Assembly: GCA_023415055.1 (NCBI GenBank)
Contig: JAEZLZ010000090.1
Span: 1-64,000, forward strand
Source of the DNA: Bacillota bacterium
Lineage (GTDB): Bacteria; Bacillota; Clostridia; Lachnospirales; Lachnospiraceae
Direction: 5' to 3'
DNA: 64,000 nucleotides
Below the pieces are notes generated by a model. That model made no database searches and was not told the origin of the DNA. It worked only from the letters and a program-made list of their open reading frames with translations. The position numbers and the translations under genes were made by a program. Positions 1 through 8,361 of the stretch are shown piece by piece. Numbering within the stretch: the stretch's first letter is position 1; each line of letters opens with the position of its first letter.

Positions 1-18
1 AAGTTCAATATATCATGA

Positions 19-44
19 AAGGCAGGGACTGTGCCCTGCCTTTT
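19..44 (+). terminator. Rho-independent terminator of a gene left of the window
   Basis: A perfect 9-bp stem (AAGGCAGGG / CCCTGCCTT) with a 6-nt loop runs into TTTT. The T run is on the plus strand, so it probably ends a plus-strand gene that lies outside the window. Confidence 0.7.
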
Positions 45-127
45 GTAACACCACTTTCTCTATGCTATTTTCAATTATTTATACCTGACATTCCCTTTCA
101 GATGGGAAGGTTATTTTACAATTGAGG

Positions 128-165
128 GTAAAGTGATAAAGTAAAGTGATAAGGGTAAAGTGATA
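128..165. repeat. Three tandem copies of GTAAAGTGATA
   Basis: The 11-mer GTAAAGTGATA occurs exactly at 128-138, 141-151 and 155-165, a period of 13-14 bp. It lies between a plus-strand terminator and a hairpin repeat. No function is evident. Confidence 0.6.
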
Positions 166-177
166 GTTTTCTATGCA

Positions 178-218
178 ACGATAGAAAGCACGCTTCGCGA
201 ACTTTCTATTGTCATGAA
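178..218 (+). repeat. Dispersed hairpin repeat, copy 1
   Basis: The ATAGAAAG / CTTTCTAT stem (181-188 with 202-209) extends by three more pairs, one of them G-U, to 178-212. The inner sequence is CACGCTTCGCGAA and the 3' flank is GTCATGAA. Nearly identical copies lie at 10791 and 56915. Confidence 0.75.
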
Positions 219-221
219 TAA

Positions 222-266
222 TAAAAAAGGGCCCTGCAGATTCATTTGTCAATCCACAAAAGCCCT
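222..266 (-). terminator. Terminator of the LytTR regulator gene
   Basis: On the minus strand, directly after the regulator stop, AGGGC (266-262) can pair with GCCCT (232-228), followed by six T. The loop is long, so this is a plausible rather than strong terminator. Confidence 0.45.
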
Positions 267-269
267 ATC

Positions 270-998
270 CTATATTCTATCCAACAAGTACTGCGTGTAT
301 AGATTAAGCAGCTCCTTATACTGTCTGCGCTGCATCGGCAGCTCGTCACCATTCTCAAATAAAATATGCTTTGCAGTTATTTCTTTGATCTTATCCAGAT
401 TCATAATATAAGTACTGCCGCATTTATAGAAACGACTGTCCCAGCAAAGCATATCAAATAATTCGTTACAGGTAATTCGTATCTGCAGAGCTTTTCCTTC
501 CTCGAGATGAATATTTTGTATATGCTTCTCCGTCTCACTATAAATAATATCTTTTAGATTGACTCGCTGGAGTCCTGTTGAAGTCTTTAGCAGTATATTC
601 GCCTTATTATTCTTTTCTAAAACTGATATCGCCTTATTAAGAGCGTCCTCCAATTGTTCACTTGTGTAAGGCTTCACAAGGTAATGAGTTGCATGAAGAG
701 AAAAAGCTTCGATTGCATGCTCCATAGAGGTTGTTAAGAATATGATTTGGCAATCATCCTTTTTTTTTCGTAAAGAGGATGCTAGCTCCATTCCGGTCAT
801 CTGGGGCATGTAGATATCCAGTAATAAGATATCATAGCTCTTCTTGCCATTGCTCATATGCTCTAGCAATGCAGCTCCGGAAGAAAAGCTTTCGATCAGT
901 ATACCCATTTCCTTATGCCCGGCTGTAAAACTACGGCATAATTCACACGTCTTCGTAAGTTCCCGTTCATCGTCATCACATATAGCAATTTTTATCAT
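270..998 (-). CDS. LytTR-family response regulator
   Basis: A 242-residue AgrA/LytR-type regulator. The N-terminal receiver domain has acidic residues D8-D10, phospho-acceptor D61 in LLLDIYMPQMTG, and the conserved lysine K109 in LVKPY. The C-terminal part (about 135-240) matches a LytTR DNA-binding domain. It would bind promoter DNA after phosphorylation. A GHKL kinase of the type that normally partners such regulators is encoded at 2046-3323 on the same strand, with an HD-GYP gene between them. The HD-GYP gene ends in a terminator, so this gene may be expressed partly from its own promoter at 1044-1072. RBS AGAGGG precedes the ATG. Confidence 0.9.
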   Translation of the reverse strand: MIKIAICDDDERELTKTCELCRSFTAGHKEMGILIESFSSGAALLEHMSNGKKSYDILLLDIYMPQMTGMELASSLRKKKDDCQIIFLTTSMEHAIEAFSLHATHYLVKPYTSEQLEDALNKAISVLEKNNKANILLKTSTGLQRVNLKDIIYSETEKHIQNIHLEEGKALQIRITCNELFDMLCWDSRFYKCGSTYIMNLDKIKEITAKHILFENGDELPMQRRQYKELLNLYTQYLLDRI

Positions 999-1043
999 TC
1001 GTATTTACCCTCTGGTTTTTTCTTTCCAATCTTCTCATGGTTT

Positions 1044-1072
1044 ATTGTACTTGAAAAACACAAAAAAGCCAA
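1044..1072 (-). promoter_or_regulatory. Putative promoter of the LytTR gene, inside the upstream terminator
   Basis: Minus strand TTGGCT (1072-1067), 17 bp, TACAAT (1049-1044). The -35 box lies in the 3' arm of the terminator hairpin of the preceding HD-GYP gene. The -35 match is weak. Confidence 0.4.
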
Positions 1073-1092
1073 TCGGTTTTTTTCGATTGGCT
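1062..1092 (-). terminator. Terminator overlapping the HD-GYP stop codon
   Basis: A 9-bp stem AGCCAATCG / CGATTGGCT with an 8-nt loop is followed by six T on the minus strand. The stem begins at the TAG stop of the HD-GYP gene. Confidence 0.8.
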
Positions 1093-1927
1093 ATAAAACT
1101 TCAACGATGGCAAGATTGCGTTCCTTCGTTAAGTTATGATATTCATTTTCACAGCGTATGATCGGTTTCGTCTTTTCCTGCTGATTGATATAGATGATTT
1201 CACCAACCTGTTCATCGCTCAATTTAACGATACTTCGATAATAAAAATTAACCGCTTTATTGATAAATACCTGACAAAGATATGGATCCAACGATTGATA
1301 GCTAGAGGCAATTATCTCCTCCACTGCTTTAAAGGGTGAGCTTTTCGGCTGATATGCCTTGGTTGCCGTAACCGCATCAAAGATATCCGCAATTGCTATC
1401 ACACGACCAAAAAGACTAATTCTATTTCCCTTTAACCCAATGGGGTAACCACTTCCGTCCTGCCTTTCATGATGTTGAAGTATCCCATAGAGGATCTGAG
1501 AATTAAGCTCTCTCATACTCTCAAGAAGCCGGTAGCCAGCAATGGGATGCGTTCTCATTATTTCCATCTCTTTCGGGTTTAATTTCTCTTTCTTATTTAG
1601 AAGACTGTCTCTAATTTTAGCCTTTCCTATATCATGCAAAAAAGCAGCACAGACCAGATCATGTAGTTGCGTAGGGTTCATTTTAACCCATTTTCCTATT
1701 TCGTAGGACAGAAATGCTACATTCACCGGATGAGAATACAGATATGGGTATTTGTTCTGAACACTGTTTAGTGCAGTAAAAATATTAGAATAGGAATTAA
1801 AATATTGACAAATCCTTTCTACACAGGATATGGTTGAATCCAACTGCAGCTCTCTGTTGAAACGGATGTCTTCTACTAAATTATGCGATGTTCGGATAGC
1901 ATGCTGGTATAATTCCTCAAAACTCAT
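1091..1927 (-). CDS. HD-GYP domain phosphohydrolase (probable c-di-GMP phosphodiesterase)
   Basis: A 278-residue protein. Residues about 60-245 carry the HD-GYP signature: metal-ligand H66, HDIGK at 98-102, HPIAG near 127, HH at 152-153 and DGSGYP at 157-162, then the usual IADIFDAVT stretch. Family members hydrolyse c-di-GMP or related dinucleotides; which one cannot be read from the sequence. There is no transmembrane segment or receiver domain. The first 60 residues are a short helical region I do not recognise. A GGGAGGG sequence sits about 10 nt before the ATG. It lies between a GHKL kinase and a LytTR regulator, which suggests that this two-component system is tied to cyclic-dinucleotide turnover. 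Confidence 0.87.
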   Translation of the reverse strand: MSFEELYQHAIRTSHNLVEDIRFNRELQLDSTISCVERICQYFNSYSNIFTALNSVQNKYPYLYSHPVNVAFLSYEIGKWVKMNPTQLHDLVCAAFLHDIGKAKIRDSLLNKKEKLNPKEMEIMRTHPIAGYRLLESMRELNSQILYGILQHHERQDGSGYPIGLKGNRISLFGRVIAIADIFDAVTATKAYQPKSSPFKAVEEIIASSYQSLDPYLCQVFINKAVNFYYRSIVKLSDEQVGEIIYINQQEKTKPIIRCENEYHNLTKERNLAIVEVL

Positions 1928-2045
1928 ACCTGTAGTCCCTCCCTATCTAGTGAACAATTATTTACTTCTTCAAGTAAATATATATATCATTACAAAGGAA
2001 AAGACAATCTTGCTAGCATAATTGGTCAAAATATAGCATATTTGG

Positions 2046-3323
2046 TTAAATATTCAAAATAAATCTTGCTATAAAAATTCCATCCTTTGCTTCGAAGAAT
2101 TTAGTTCCCTCAAAGCGCTCCACGGTATAAGCGATACTTCTTGTTCCGATACCACCGCCATTTTTCTCAGAGATCGGCATGTCGTGATCAAACGGTATGT
2201 CCGGTAAACAAGAATTCGTAATCCCAATGGCAAGCCTGCCATTGATGTACTGAGCCTGTATCTTAATAAATTTAGGCATCTCCGGTGAAAGACGAAGGCA
2301 TGCCTCATATGCATTCTCTATCGCATTGGCAAACAATGCCGATAATTCCAATGGCTCGATCTTCAGGTTCTCCGGTATAACCGTCCTGATATCCATTTCG
2401 ATACCCTCTCTCTTTGCTCTCTCCGCCCAGAGGCAAAGCATACTATTGATTACCGGATGGATACAGTAATTAATCTTTGGTACCTGTTCCTCTCCTCTTT
2501 GCTCCTTCAGATAATAGACCGCCTGATCTACCTTCCCAGCCTCCAATAGGTCAATGAGCTGCTGTGTTCCATGCCTCAAATCATGCCAACGACGGTTTGA
2601 CTTTTCTGCAGCCTCACGCTGCTGTTCAAATTGCTCCAGTTGGGCTTTATTCTGCATATCTAGAATTCTTCTTTGTTCCTGAAGCAGATATTTTTCATGG
2701 AGCTGTGTCAGCACATAATTAAATACCATAAACATTGTAACCATCATCACGATAAGGAATATGCAATTTAAATATATATCGGAGAAATTACCGCTGCGAA
2801 TGTACATAAAATATTGGAAATACATTAATAGGCAGGCGATCAAAGGAAGGATGCAGAAGACTGCCCATCCTTTATCCTGCTCATCCTGTATCTGTATGTA
2901 TCGTTTGCGGACATATTTATGTAATAAAATAAATAACACAACAAAGAAGATTACCCGAAATAAATTATACCATAGATACCCCCCATGCAACACTTGGGAA
3001 AGCCACATGGAGGGGATGGAAAACGCCAAGCTGATGAAAACCGTGACCAGCACTGTAAACATATCACGAAAATCTCTTCTCTTAGACACGAAAAGAAAAG
3101 TTAATATAGCGGGTATATCCATACAGAAAATAAAGGTCATTACATATTTATCATAACCAAACAGTATGAGTATCGTAATACAGAGCGCCATCTGTACTAT
3201 AAATTCGATCGTCAAAATTACGAATAATTTTTTTGCCTGATACCGGAATTTTCCCAAATCAAGTACGATAAATTGTCCGGTGATTAATGTTATTATAGGC
3301 ATCAATGCTATTGATAAATCCAT
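2046..3323 (-). CDS. GHKL (AgrC-like) sensor histidine kinase
   Basis: A 425-residue kinase. The N-terminal half (about 1-205) has six hydrophobic membrane segments with no clear extracytoplasmic domain. A coiled linker follows, then a phospho-acceptor region WHDLRHG (H247 is the likeliest site, H251 possible). The C-terminal GHKL ATPase has an N box NAIEN (333-337) and glycine box GGGIG (389-393). The architecture matches AgrC/ComD/VirS kinases, many of which sense peptides, but no cognate peptide gene is visible nearby. The natural partner is the LytTR regulator at 270-998. It is probably the first gene of the unit, driven by the promoter at 3403-3431. Confidence 0.88.
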   Translation of the reverse strand: MDLSIALMPIITLITGQFIVLDLGKFRYQAKKLFVILTIEFIVQMALCITILILFGYDKYVMTFIFCMDIPAILTFLFVSKRRDFRDMFTVLVTVFISLAFSIPSMWLSQVLHGGYLWYNLFRVIFFVVLFILLHKYVRKRYIQIQDEQDKGWAVFCILPLIACLLMYFQYFMYIRSGNFSDIYLNCIFLIVMMVTMFMVFNYVLTQLHEKYLLQEQRRILDMQNKAQLEQFEQQREAAEKSNRRWHDLRHGTQQLIDLLEAGKVDQAVYYLKEQRGEEQVPKINYCIHPVINSMLCLWAERAKREGIEMDIRTVIPENLKIEPLELSALFANAIENAYEACLRLSPEMPKFIKIQAQYINGRLAIGITNSCLPDIPFDHDMPISEKNGGGIGTRSIAYTVERFEGTKFFEAKDGIFIARFILNI

Positions 3324-3402
3324 AATTTACACCTTCCATATCTTTGTCAAGAGCGGTAAAGCTGCCGTGAAAGGACTAATTAGAAATTCAAATAATGGAA
3401 TT

Positions 3403-3431
3403 ATTATAGAATATTTATTTACTTTATTCAA
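3403..3431 (-). promoter_or_regulatory. Sigma-A promoter of the GHKL kinase operon
   Basis: Minus strand TTGAAT (3431-3426), 17 bp, TATAAT (3408-3403), about 80 bp upstream of the kinase start. Confidence 0.65.
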
Positions 3432-3455
3432 CATGTTTCTCTAATTATTAACATT
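3427..3455 (-). promoter_or_regulatory. Possible LytTR direct repeats at the kinase promoter
   Basis: Minus strand AATGTTAAT and CATGTTGAA have their GTT cores exactly 20 bp apart, just upstream of and overlapping the -35 box. LytTR regulators bind paired 9-bp direct repeats about two helical turns apart. The match to the LytTR consensus is only partial. Confidence 0.3.
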
Positions 3456-3477
3456 TTTTCACCCGGAGTGATAGCAG

Positions 3478-3563
3478 AGAAAAAGAGGCGTTTAAAACAT
3501 ACCTTTGCGTTAAAGGAATAACCTACATCTCTTCTCGCAAAAATAGTTTATTTCAGCCTCTTT
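3478..3563 (-). terminator. Structured terminator downstream of sdaAA
   Basis: On the minus strand AAAGAGGC (3563-3556) pairs with GCCTCTTT (3489-3482), followed by further T. Imperfect pairing continues inward, and the long loop contains a second short stem. Confidence 0.5.
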
Positions 3564-3595
3564 GCTCATAATTATAAATATCTCAATGAATATAC

Positions 3596-4468
3596 TTATT
3601 GCTTCATCAATCGATTCATGATTTCCTGTCCGGTTGGTGTCGCCGCTAAACCACCTTCACCTGTCTCTCTTAATGACCTTGGTAAGGCCTCTCCAATATC
3701 ACGCATAGCGTCAATAACCTCATCAGGCGGTATCTGACTTCGAATTCCTGCCACCGCCATATCCGCACTAGCAATAGCATTTACAGCACCGACGACATTC
3801 CTCTTCACGCAGGGAACCTCGACGAGACCACCTACGGTATCACAGACCAAGCCCAGCAGATTCTTTAATGACATAGCCGCAGCATGGGAGATGCTGTACG
3901 AATCACCGCCGTTCAGATAGGTCAGTGCACCTGCTGCCATAGCACTTGCAGAGCCGATCTCTGCCTGACAACCTCCGGCTGCTCCTGCCAGGAATGCTCT
4001 TGCTGCAATCACCTCGCCAATTCCGGAGGCTACATAGAGAGCCTCTACCATCTGCTGCATTGATGGTTTGTATTTTTCCTCATAGCTTAATAAGACAGCC
4101 GGTATTACACCACAGGAACCGGCGGTCGGAGCAGCTACGATCTTCTTCATACAGGCATTGGATTCGCCCATTTTTAAAGCCTTTGCGATTACTTCACCGA
4201 TAAAAGGTCCGCTAAGAGTCCGATTCTCCCGGATAGCTCGGTTCATTCTCGCTCCATCCTGACCAACCAACTGACTGGCTGATTTTAATCTCTCATCATA
4301 TACCAGATCTGCGTTTTTCATAGCAAGATAAAGCTGTTCCATCTTCTTCATGGACTCTTTGGCCGTAACCATTCTTTCCTCCATGTCCTCTTTCAGGACG
4401 ACCTCCCAGAAAGGAATATGCTGTTCCTCACATCTCATTACGATCTCTTCTAAGGATCTAAAACTCAT
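3596..4468 (-). CDS. sdaAA: L-serine dehydratase, iron-sulfur type, alpha subunit
   Basis: A 290-residue catalytic subunit of the two-subunit, oxygen-sensitive L-serine ammonia-lyase, which converts serine to pyruvate and ammonia. Conserved stretches include TAGSCGVIPA, the glycine-rich AGAAGGCQAEIGSASAMAAG with its cysteine, and VCDTVGGLVEVPCVKRN; these supply cysteines for the [4Fe-4S] cluster. Its ATG lies inside the last codons of sdaAB (11-bp overlap), and the GGAGGAGAAG just before it serves as RBS, so the two genes are translationally coupled. It belongs to cytoplasmic amino-acid fermentation. Length is normal for the split form of the enzyme. Confidence 0.95.
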   Translation of the reverse strand: MSFRSLEEIVMRCEEQHIPFWEVVLKEDMEERMVTAKESMKKMEQLYLAMKNADLVYDERLKSASQLVGQDGARMNRAIRENRTLSGPFIGEVIAKALKMGESNACMKKIVAAPTAGSCGVIPAVLLSYEEKYKPSMQQMVEALYVASGIGEVIAARAFLAGAAGGCQAEIGSASAMAAGALTYLNGGDSYSISHAAAMSLKNLLGLVCDTVGGLVEVPCVKRNVVGAVNAIASADMAVAGIRSQIPPDEVIDAMRDIGEALPRSLRETGEGGLAATPTGQEIMNRLMKQ

Positions 4469-5132
4469 TCTTCTCCTCCATACTCAGGTAGGTTACCTTC
4501 CTTACCCCTTCTGCCTTACGAAGCAGGTCTAATACCTCCTGAGGCACCTCCTGGTCACACTCGATAATCATCGTTGCGTTACCGCCGCGTTTATCACGGT
4601 AGATCCGCATCGTTCCTATATTGACCGACTTCTGGCTTAAGACTGAGGTTACCATGGATACATGACCCGGTTTATCCTCATTATTGACTATTAATGTAGG
4701 ATAGCCGGCACTGACATCAGCCTCTACCCCATCGATCTGATTAATCATAATTGCTCCCCCTCCAATGGAGGATGCAACTATCTCCAGCTTAGTCCCTTTG
4801 ATACCCTCCAGCTTTATAAGAACTGAATTCGGATGGGCATTCCTAAGCTCGATTCCTTCAAATTCATACTCCATCCCGCATTCCTTTGCATATTGGAAGC
4901 TGTCCGGAATCCTCTCATCATCAGGCTTCATTCCCAGAAGACCGGCGATGAGAGCCTTATCGGTGCCATGTCCCTTTCCTGTAGCTAGAAATGAACCATG
5001 TAAGTATAACTTAACACATTTGATTTCTTCCCGCAGCAGCTGCCTCGCGGTAAATCCTATTTTCACTGCTCCTGCTGTGTGGGAGCTGGATGGACCTACC
5101 ATTATCGGTCCCATAATATCGAATACATTCAT
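4458..5132 (-). CDS. sdaAB: L-serine dehydratase, iron-sulfur type, beta subunit
   Basis: A 224-residue partner of sdaAA. The N-terminal part has the beta-subunit signature DIMGPIMVGPSSSHTAGA, and the C-terminal part (about 150-220) is an ACT domain beginning EDKPGHVSMVTSVL, as in Clostridium and Bacillus beta subunits. The ACT domain is a likely site of serine sensing or subunit regulation. It is the first gene of a two-gene operon with a sigma-A promoter at 5184-5212, and its 3' end overlaps sdaAA. Confidence 0.95.
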   Translation of the reverse strand: MNVFDIMGPIMVGPSSSHTAGAVKIGFTARQLLREEIKCVKLYLHGSFLATGKGHGTDKALIAGLLGMKPDDERIPDSFQYAKECGMEYEFEGIELRNAHPNSVLIKLEGIKGTKLEIVASSIGGGAIMINQIDGVEADVSAGYPTLIVNNEDKPGHVSMVTSVLSQKSVNIGTMRIYRDKRGGNATMIIECDQEVPQEVLDLLRKAEGVRKVTYLSMEEKNEF

Positions 5133-5183
5133 GGCTGCTCCTGCCTTTCATAACACTCTCTTTTGTTATAAATATACATTAAT

Positions 5184-5212
5184 ATTATATCCCATTTTTG
5201 CAGCTTCATCAA
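5184..5212 (-). promoter_or_regulatory. Sigma-A promoter of sdaAB-sdaAA
   Basis: Minus strand TTGATG (5212-5207), 17 bp, TATAAT (5189-5184), about 50 bp before the sdaAB start. Confidence 0.7.
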
Positions 5213-5238
5213 TCTTTGTTTCATGTGAAGTAGCGCAC

Positions 5239-5276
5239 TAATGGAAAGTATGCTTCGTGAACTTTAAAGTGTCATG
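5239..5276 (+). repeat. Dispersed hairpin repeat, degenerate copy
   Basis: ATGGAAAGTATGCTTCGTGA followed by ACTTTAAAGTGTCATG resembles the hairpin repeats at 178, 10791 and 56915 and keeps the GTCATG flank, but only part of the stem survives. Orientation is the same as the other copies. Confidence 0.5.
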
Positions 5277-5277
5277 T

Positions 5278-5315
5278 AAAAAAGGTAGTACTGCCTTTTG
5301 CGAGGCAGTACTACC
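5278..5315 (-). terminator. Terminator of the PD40 protein gene
   Basis: A perfect 12-bp stem GGTAGTACTGCC / GGCAGTACTACC with an 8-nt loop, followed on the minus strand by six T. Confidence 0.88.
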
Positions 5316-5352
5316 TTGAATGTTTTCCTTATTGTTTAATCCTTAATTTATC

Positions 5353-6234
5353 TTATTTTAAACGGTAGCTTACAAATGCAAGCTTTGATCCACAGGGCGA
5401 CCAGGAGTTAACATTCAAGCTACCCTGACCTCCAAACAATTGAACCAGTGTTACATAATCGCCACCCTCGCTTGACATTATCCGGATCTCCACTTCCCTG
5501 TTCGCGGGATGATCACCAGGAGCCACATCTCCCTTACGATAAGTGATATAGGCTACTGTACTGCCATCGGGCGACAGATGAGCAAACCAGCTATTACTTT
5601 CATCATAAGTCATCTGTCTCTGTTCGCTTCCATCGGTCTTCATTCGCCAAATCTGCATCAGTCCGGTGCGAACCGAGTTAAACCAGAGATACTTCCCGTC
5701 CGGACTATACTCCGGTCCGTCGTTTAAGCCCATGGAATCAGTAAGCCTTGTCTCTATTCCACCCATAGCAGGAATCGTATAAATATCATATTCTCCATTT
5801 CGCTCTGCGCAATATGCAAGTGTTGATTCATCCGGTGACCAGCCGTGTAGATAACTTGGTGCTATCGGCGTAATCAATGTCGGTGTGCCTCCCTCAAGAG
5901 GTAACGTATAGATTCTGGACTGTCCATCTTCATAAGTATGATGGCTGACTGCCAGCTGGCGATGATCCAGAGACAGTACGTGATCGTTATTGCATTGGTT
6001 ACAGATGCCGGTATCCAATAAAGTACTTTCCTTTGTGGTAATATCAAAGGCATAAATATGGCCTCTGGCATTATAGATCAGTTCCTTCCCGTTCTTAAGC
6101 CAATTCGGAGCTTCTATTAAATAATTGAATTCCTTCAATACCTCTCGTTTTCCGGTGGCAATCTCTACCGTCTCTAATATACTGAATACATCTCTTTGTT
6201 CCGTCTCGTGACGATGCTCTGTAAGTACCTTCAT
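5353..6234 (-). CDS. TolB-like PD40 beta-propeller protein
   Basis: A 293-residue protein made of repeated PD40/WD40-like blades. The typical SPDG-type motifs recur: SPDESTLAYC, SPDGKYLWF, SPDGSTVAYI and SPCGSKLAFV. There is no signal peptide or membrane segment, so unlike TolB it should be cytoplasmic. Similar short propellers are often annotated as TolB family or DPP-IV N-terminal-like proteins; the ligand is unknown. It follows the Gfo/Idh/MocA oxidoreductase gene by 135 bp on the same strand and ends in a strong terminator, so the two may form one transcription unit linked to carbohydrate metabolism. This functional link is inferred from position only. Confidence 0.75.
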   Translation of the reverse strand: MKVLTEHRHETEQRDVFSILETVEIATGKREVLKEFNYLIEAPNWLKNGKELIYNARGHIYAFDITTKESTLLDTGICNQCNNDHVLSLDHRQLAVSHHTYEDGQSRIYTLPLEGGTPTLITPIAPSYLHGWSPDESTLAYCAERNGEYDIYTIPAMGGIETRLTDSMGLNDGPEYSPDGKYLWFNSVRTGLMQIWRMKTDGSEQRQMTYDESNSWFAHLSPDGSTVAYITYRKGDVAPGDHPANREVEIRIMSSEGGDYVTLVQLFGGQGSLNVNSWSPCGSKLAFVSYRLK

Positions 6235-6369
6235 AATCTTTTGCTCCTTCCGATCATCTCATTTGTAAGACAGGCTATCATCCTGATTTCATTCCTCATG
6301 AGCTTAGATCTATTATAAGGGAAATAGTTGTATTTCGTCCATATTTCGTAATCATTTCGTTATTGAAGA

Positions 6370-7530
6370 TTAATTCTTATAATCAGAGCCGACGGTAAAG
6401 CCGTGGGAATTCCCCAGCTCAACCACACTGTTTTTCTTTTCATAAAAATGAATCGCATTCTTACGAATTCCTTGGACAGTATAATATTCATCCGACGGAG
6501 TAATCGGCAGATCTACGGTTCTGTGTTCAAAGCCAGCCTTATAGATGGCCGTAATCAGCTCAATCGTTAATCGTCCGCTTTCCCCGGTGATTAATGGCTT
6601 CCCTCCGGACTCAAGTGCTGTCATTACATTGTCAATCTCGCCTTCATGGCCTGTATGTATCAGCTCCGGAATGCTATCATAGAATTCCTGAAGTTCCTTC
6701 TCCAGAATTGTGTTTTCTACCGGAAAGCCGTTGTCCAGAGATGTACTTGCATAAACCTTCCAGGGTGCCGATACCCTTGCCTTCTCCCCTTGAAAGATGA
6801 TCTGCTGCTCCTCGCCATGATGAATGACTGAGCTGGTAACCTGAGCCACCGTTCCCTTCGGATATTGAAGCGCAGCAATGGATACATCCTCCACCTCCGC
6901 ATTATCATGGGCTGCATTACTAAGTAATGCCTGTACCTTGGTAGGCTTGCCTAACATCCATCCCAACATATCAATATGGTGTACTGCATGGTTCAAGGTA
7001 CAGCCGCCGCCTTCCTTCTCCCATAGCCCTCTCCACCACAAATCATAATAACAGTGGCCGCGCCACCAAAAGGAATCGATCTGCGCGTGCAGTATTCTAC
7101 CAAGCTTTCCGCTATCGAGAACAGCTTTTAATCTCATCACCGGATCCTTAAAGCGATTCTGGGCGATGACCGCCAGGGTTTTTCCTGATTCATTTGCAGC
7201 TGCAATCATCTGATCGCATTCCTCCAGGGATGCTGCCATCGGTTTTTCAACAATTACATTTTTACCTGCTTTTAGAAAGTTAATTGCTATTTCGGCATGA
7301 CAGAAGGGTGGAGTACAGATACTGACCAGATCAATATCCTCCCTTTGCAACAGCATTCTGTGATCATCCGTTACCTCCACCTTAAGGTTATAATTACTTG
7401 CTTTCTCATGCGCTTTCTCCGGATATATATCACAAAGTGCTACAATCTCACAACGGTCCGGGAATGCTAAATATGCATTCATATGTGCTGCTGATATATT
7501 TCCTGCTCCAATAATGGCTACCTGTATCAT
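6370..7530 (-). CDS. Gfo/Idh/MocA family NAD(P)-dependent oxidoreductase
   Basis: A 386-residue cytoplasmic oxidoreductase. The N-terminal Rossmann fold opens with AIIGAGNISAAH (glycines 8 and 10), followed by the acidic CDIYPEKA strand end. VIVEKPMA contains the catalytic EKP motif of the family, and the C-terminal alpha/beta domain follows (LNHAVHHIDMLGWMLG). Members act on sugars, inositols or amino sugars; the substrate cannot be assigned here. RBS AAAGGGG precedes the ATG. The PD40 propeller gene lies downstream on the same strand. Confidence 0.9.
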   Translation of the reverse strand: MIQVAIIGAGNISAAHMNAYLAFPDRCEIVALCDIYPEKAHEKASNYNLKVEVTDDHRMLLQREDIDLVSICTPPFCHAEIAINFLKAGKNVIVEKPMAASLEECDQMIAAANESGKTLAVIAQNRFKDPVMRLKAVLDSGKLGRILHAQIDSFWWRGHCYYDLWWRGLWEKEGGGCTLNHAVHHIDMLGWMLGKPTKVQALLSNAAHDNAEVEDVSIAALQYPKGTVAQVTSSVIHHGEEQQIIFQGEKARVSAPWKVYASTSLDNGFPVENTILEKELQEFYDSIPELIHTGHEGEIDNVMTALESGGKPLITGESGRLTIELITAIYKAGFEHRTVDLPITPSDEYYTVQGIRKNAIHFYEKKNSVVELGNSHGFTVGSDYKN

Positions 7531-7688
7531 AATCTGCCCCTTTCAATCGAGGATTTTCTTTGCCTCACCTCCTTATGCTAATACATTTTTCTTTCCTTTC
7601 CCATGGAATAACTAATCTATTTTTATAGAAATTATTGATATTTTTATGTAGCCAGAAAAGAGCTTCGATATTATGGCGAATAATAAAT

Positions 7689-7733
7689 AGGCTATGGGCT
7701 CCTCCGTTATATTGAAGCGGAGGCTCATAGCCT
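7689..7733 (-). terminator. Stem-loop terminator after the small membrane protein gene
   Basis: AGGCTATG / CATAGCCT at the base and CCTCCG / CGGAGG within form a long, almost continuous stem. On the minus strand it runs into ATTTATTATT. It may act in both directions. Confidence 0.6.
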
Positions 7734-7764
7734 ACTATTCTTATTGCAGAAATAAAATAGATAC

Positions 7765-8232
7765 TTATACTCTGTTGTCTTCCTGGGAATTTTTACGTTC
7801 ATTCAATATGATACGGTCTAAAACAGCCTTGTATACCAGTATAATCTGTGCATCAATATAACAGAATTTATTTGCGATGAATTCATAAGCCTTATAGACA
7901 AAGCAAATATTAATCAGAACCAATGCACCGATGGAGAATATCGGCAGATCTACCTTTGCGATGATAAAGATGCACGCAGCAAGATAGAACAAAAACGCAA
8001 AGAAGAAATTTTTGCTGATCTTAAAGGCTAGAACCATTGTTTCATTCAGACGGTTATGCATCTTTGTAATCGCCTTCAAATCTCTGTATTTCAATTTTTC
8101 GTACATATCATTATAAATGCTTTGGCTGTCGCTCGCCTTCGTTTCCAAGTTCTTTTTAACCGAAGAAAAGTAACGGTCGTAATTTGCTTCACCAAGCTCT
8201 CTGCGAATTAACTTTTTAAAAACATTTGACAT
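7765..8232 (-). CDS. Small two-TM membrane protein, unknown function
   Basis: Starting at the ATG preceded by AGGTGAT (8232), this encodes 155 residues. A reading frame extends upstream to 8301, but those starts would place the RBS inside the gene. The N-terminal 75 residues are charged and probably cytoplasmic (SNVFKKLIRRELGEANYDRY). Two adjacent hydrophobic segments follow, one around FFFAFLFYLAACIFIIAKV and one around IFSIGALVLINICFVYKAY. The C-terminus is charged. I do not recognise the family. It appears monocistronic, with its own promoter at 8362-8390 and a terminator at 7689-7733. Confidence 0.7.
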   Translation of the reverse strand: MSNVFKKLIRRELGEANYDRYFSSVKKNLETKASDSQSIYNDMYEKLKYRDLKAITKMHNRLNETMVLAFKISKNFFFAFLFYLAACIFIIAKVDLPIFSIGALVLINICFVYKAYEFIANKFCYIDAQIILVYKAVLDRIILNERKNSQEDNRV

Positions 8233-8361
8233 GAAATCACCTACTCTCATACTTATATCACATGCTGTATCACCGATGCAGCCGGGACCCCGGAAGAACA
8301 AGTAGACTGTTTCTTGGAGTAAAACTTCACGGTTCAGTGTGGGCAGTAAACTTATTTGATT

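Noticed and set aside
3490..3575. Short frame of about 19 codons between sdaAA and the kinase
   Set aside because: It lies within the stem-loop terminator region and has no RBS.
8232..8360. Structured leader of the small membrane protein gene as a c-di-GMP or other known riboswitch
   Set aside because: A small GCTG / CAGC stem is present, but none of the conserved core sequences of the c-di-GMP or other riboswitch classes I know can be found.
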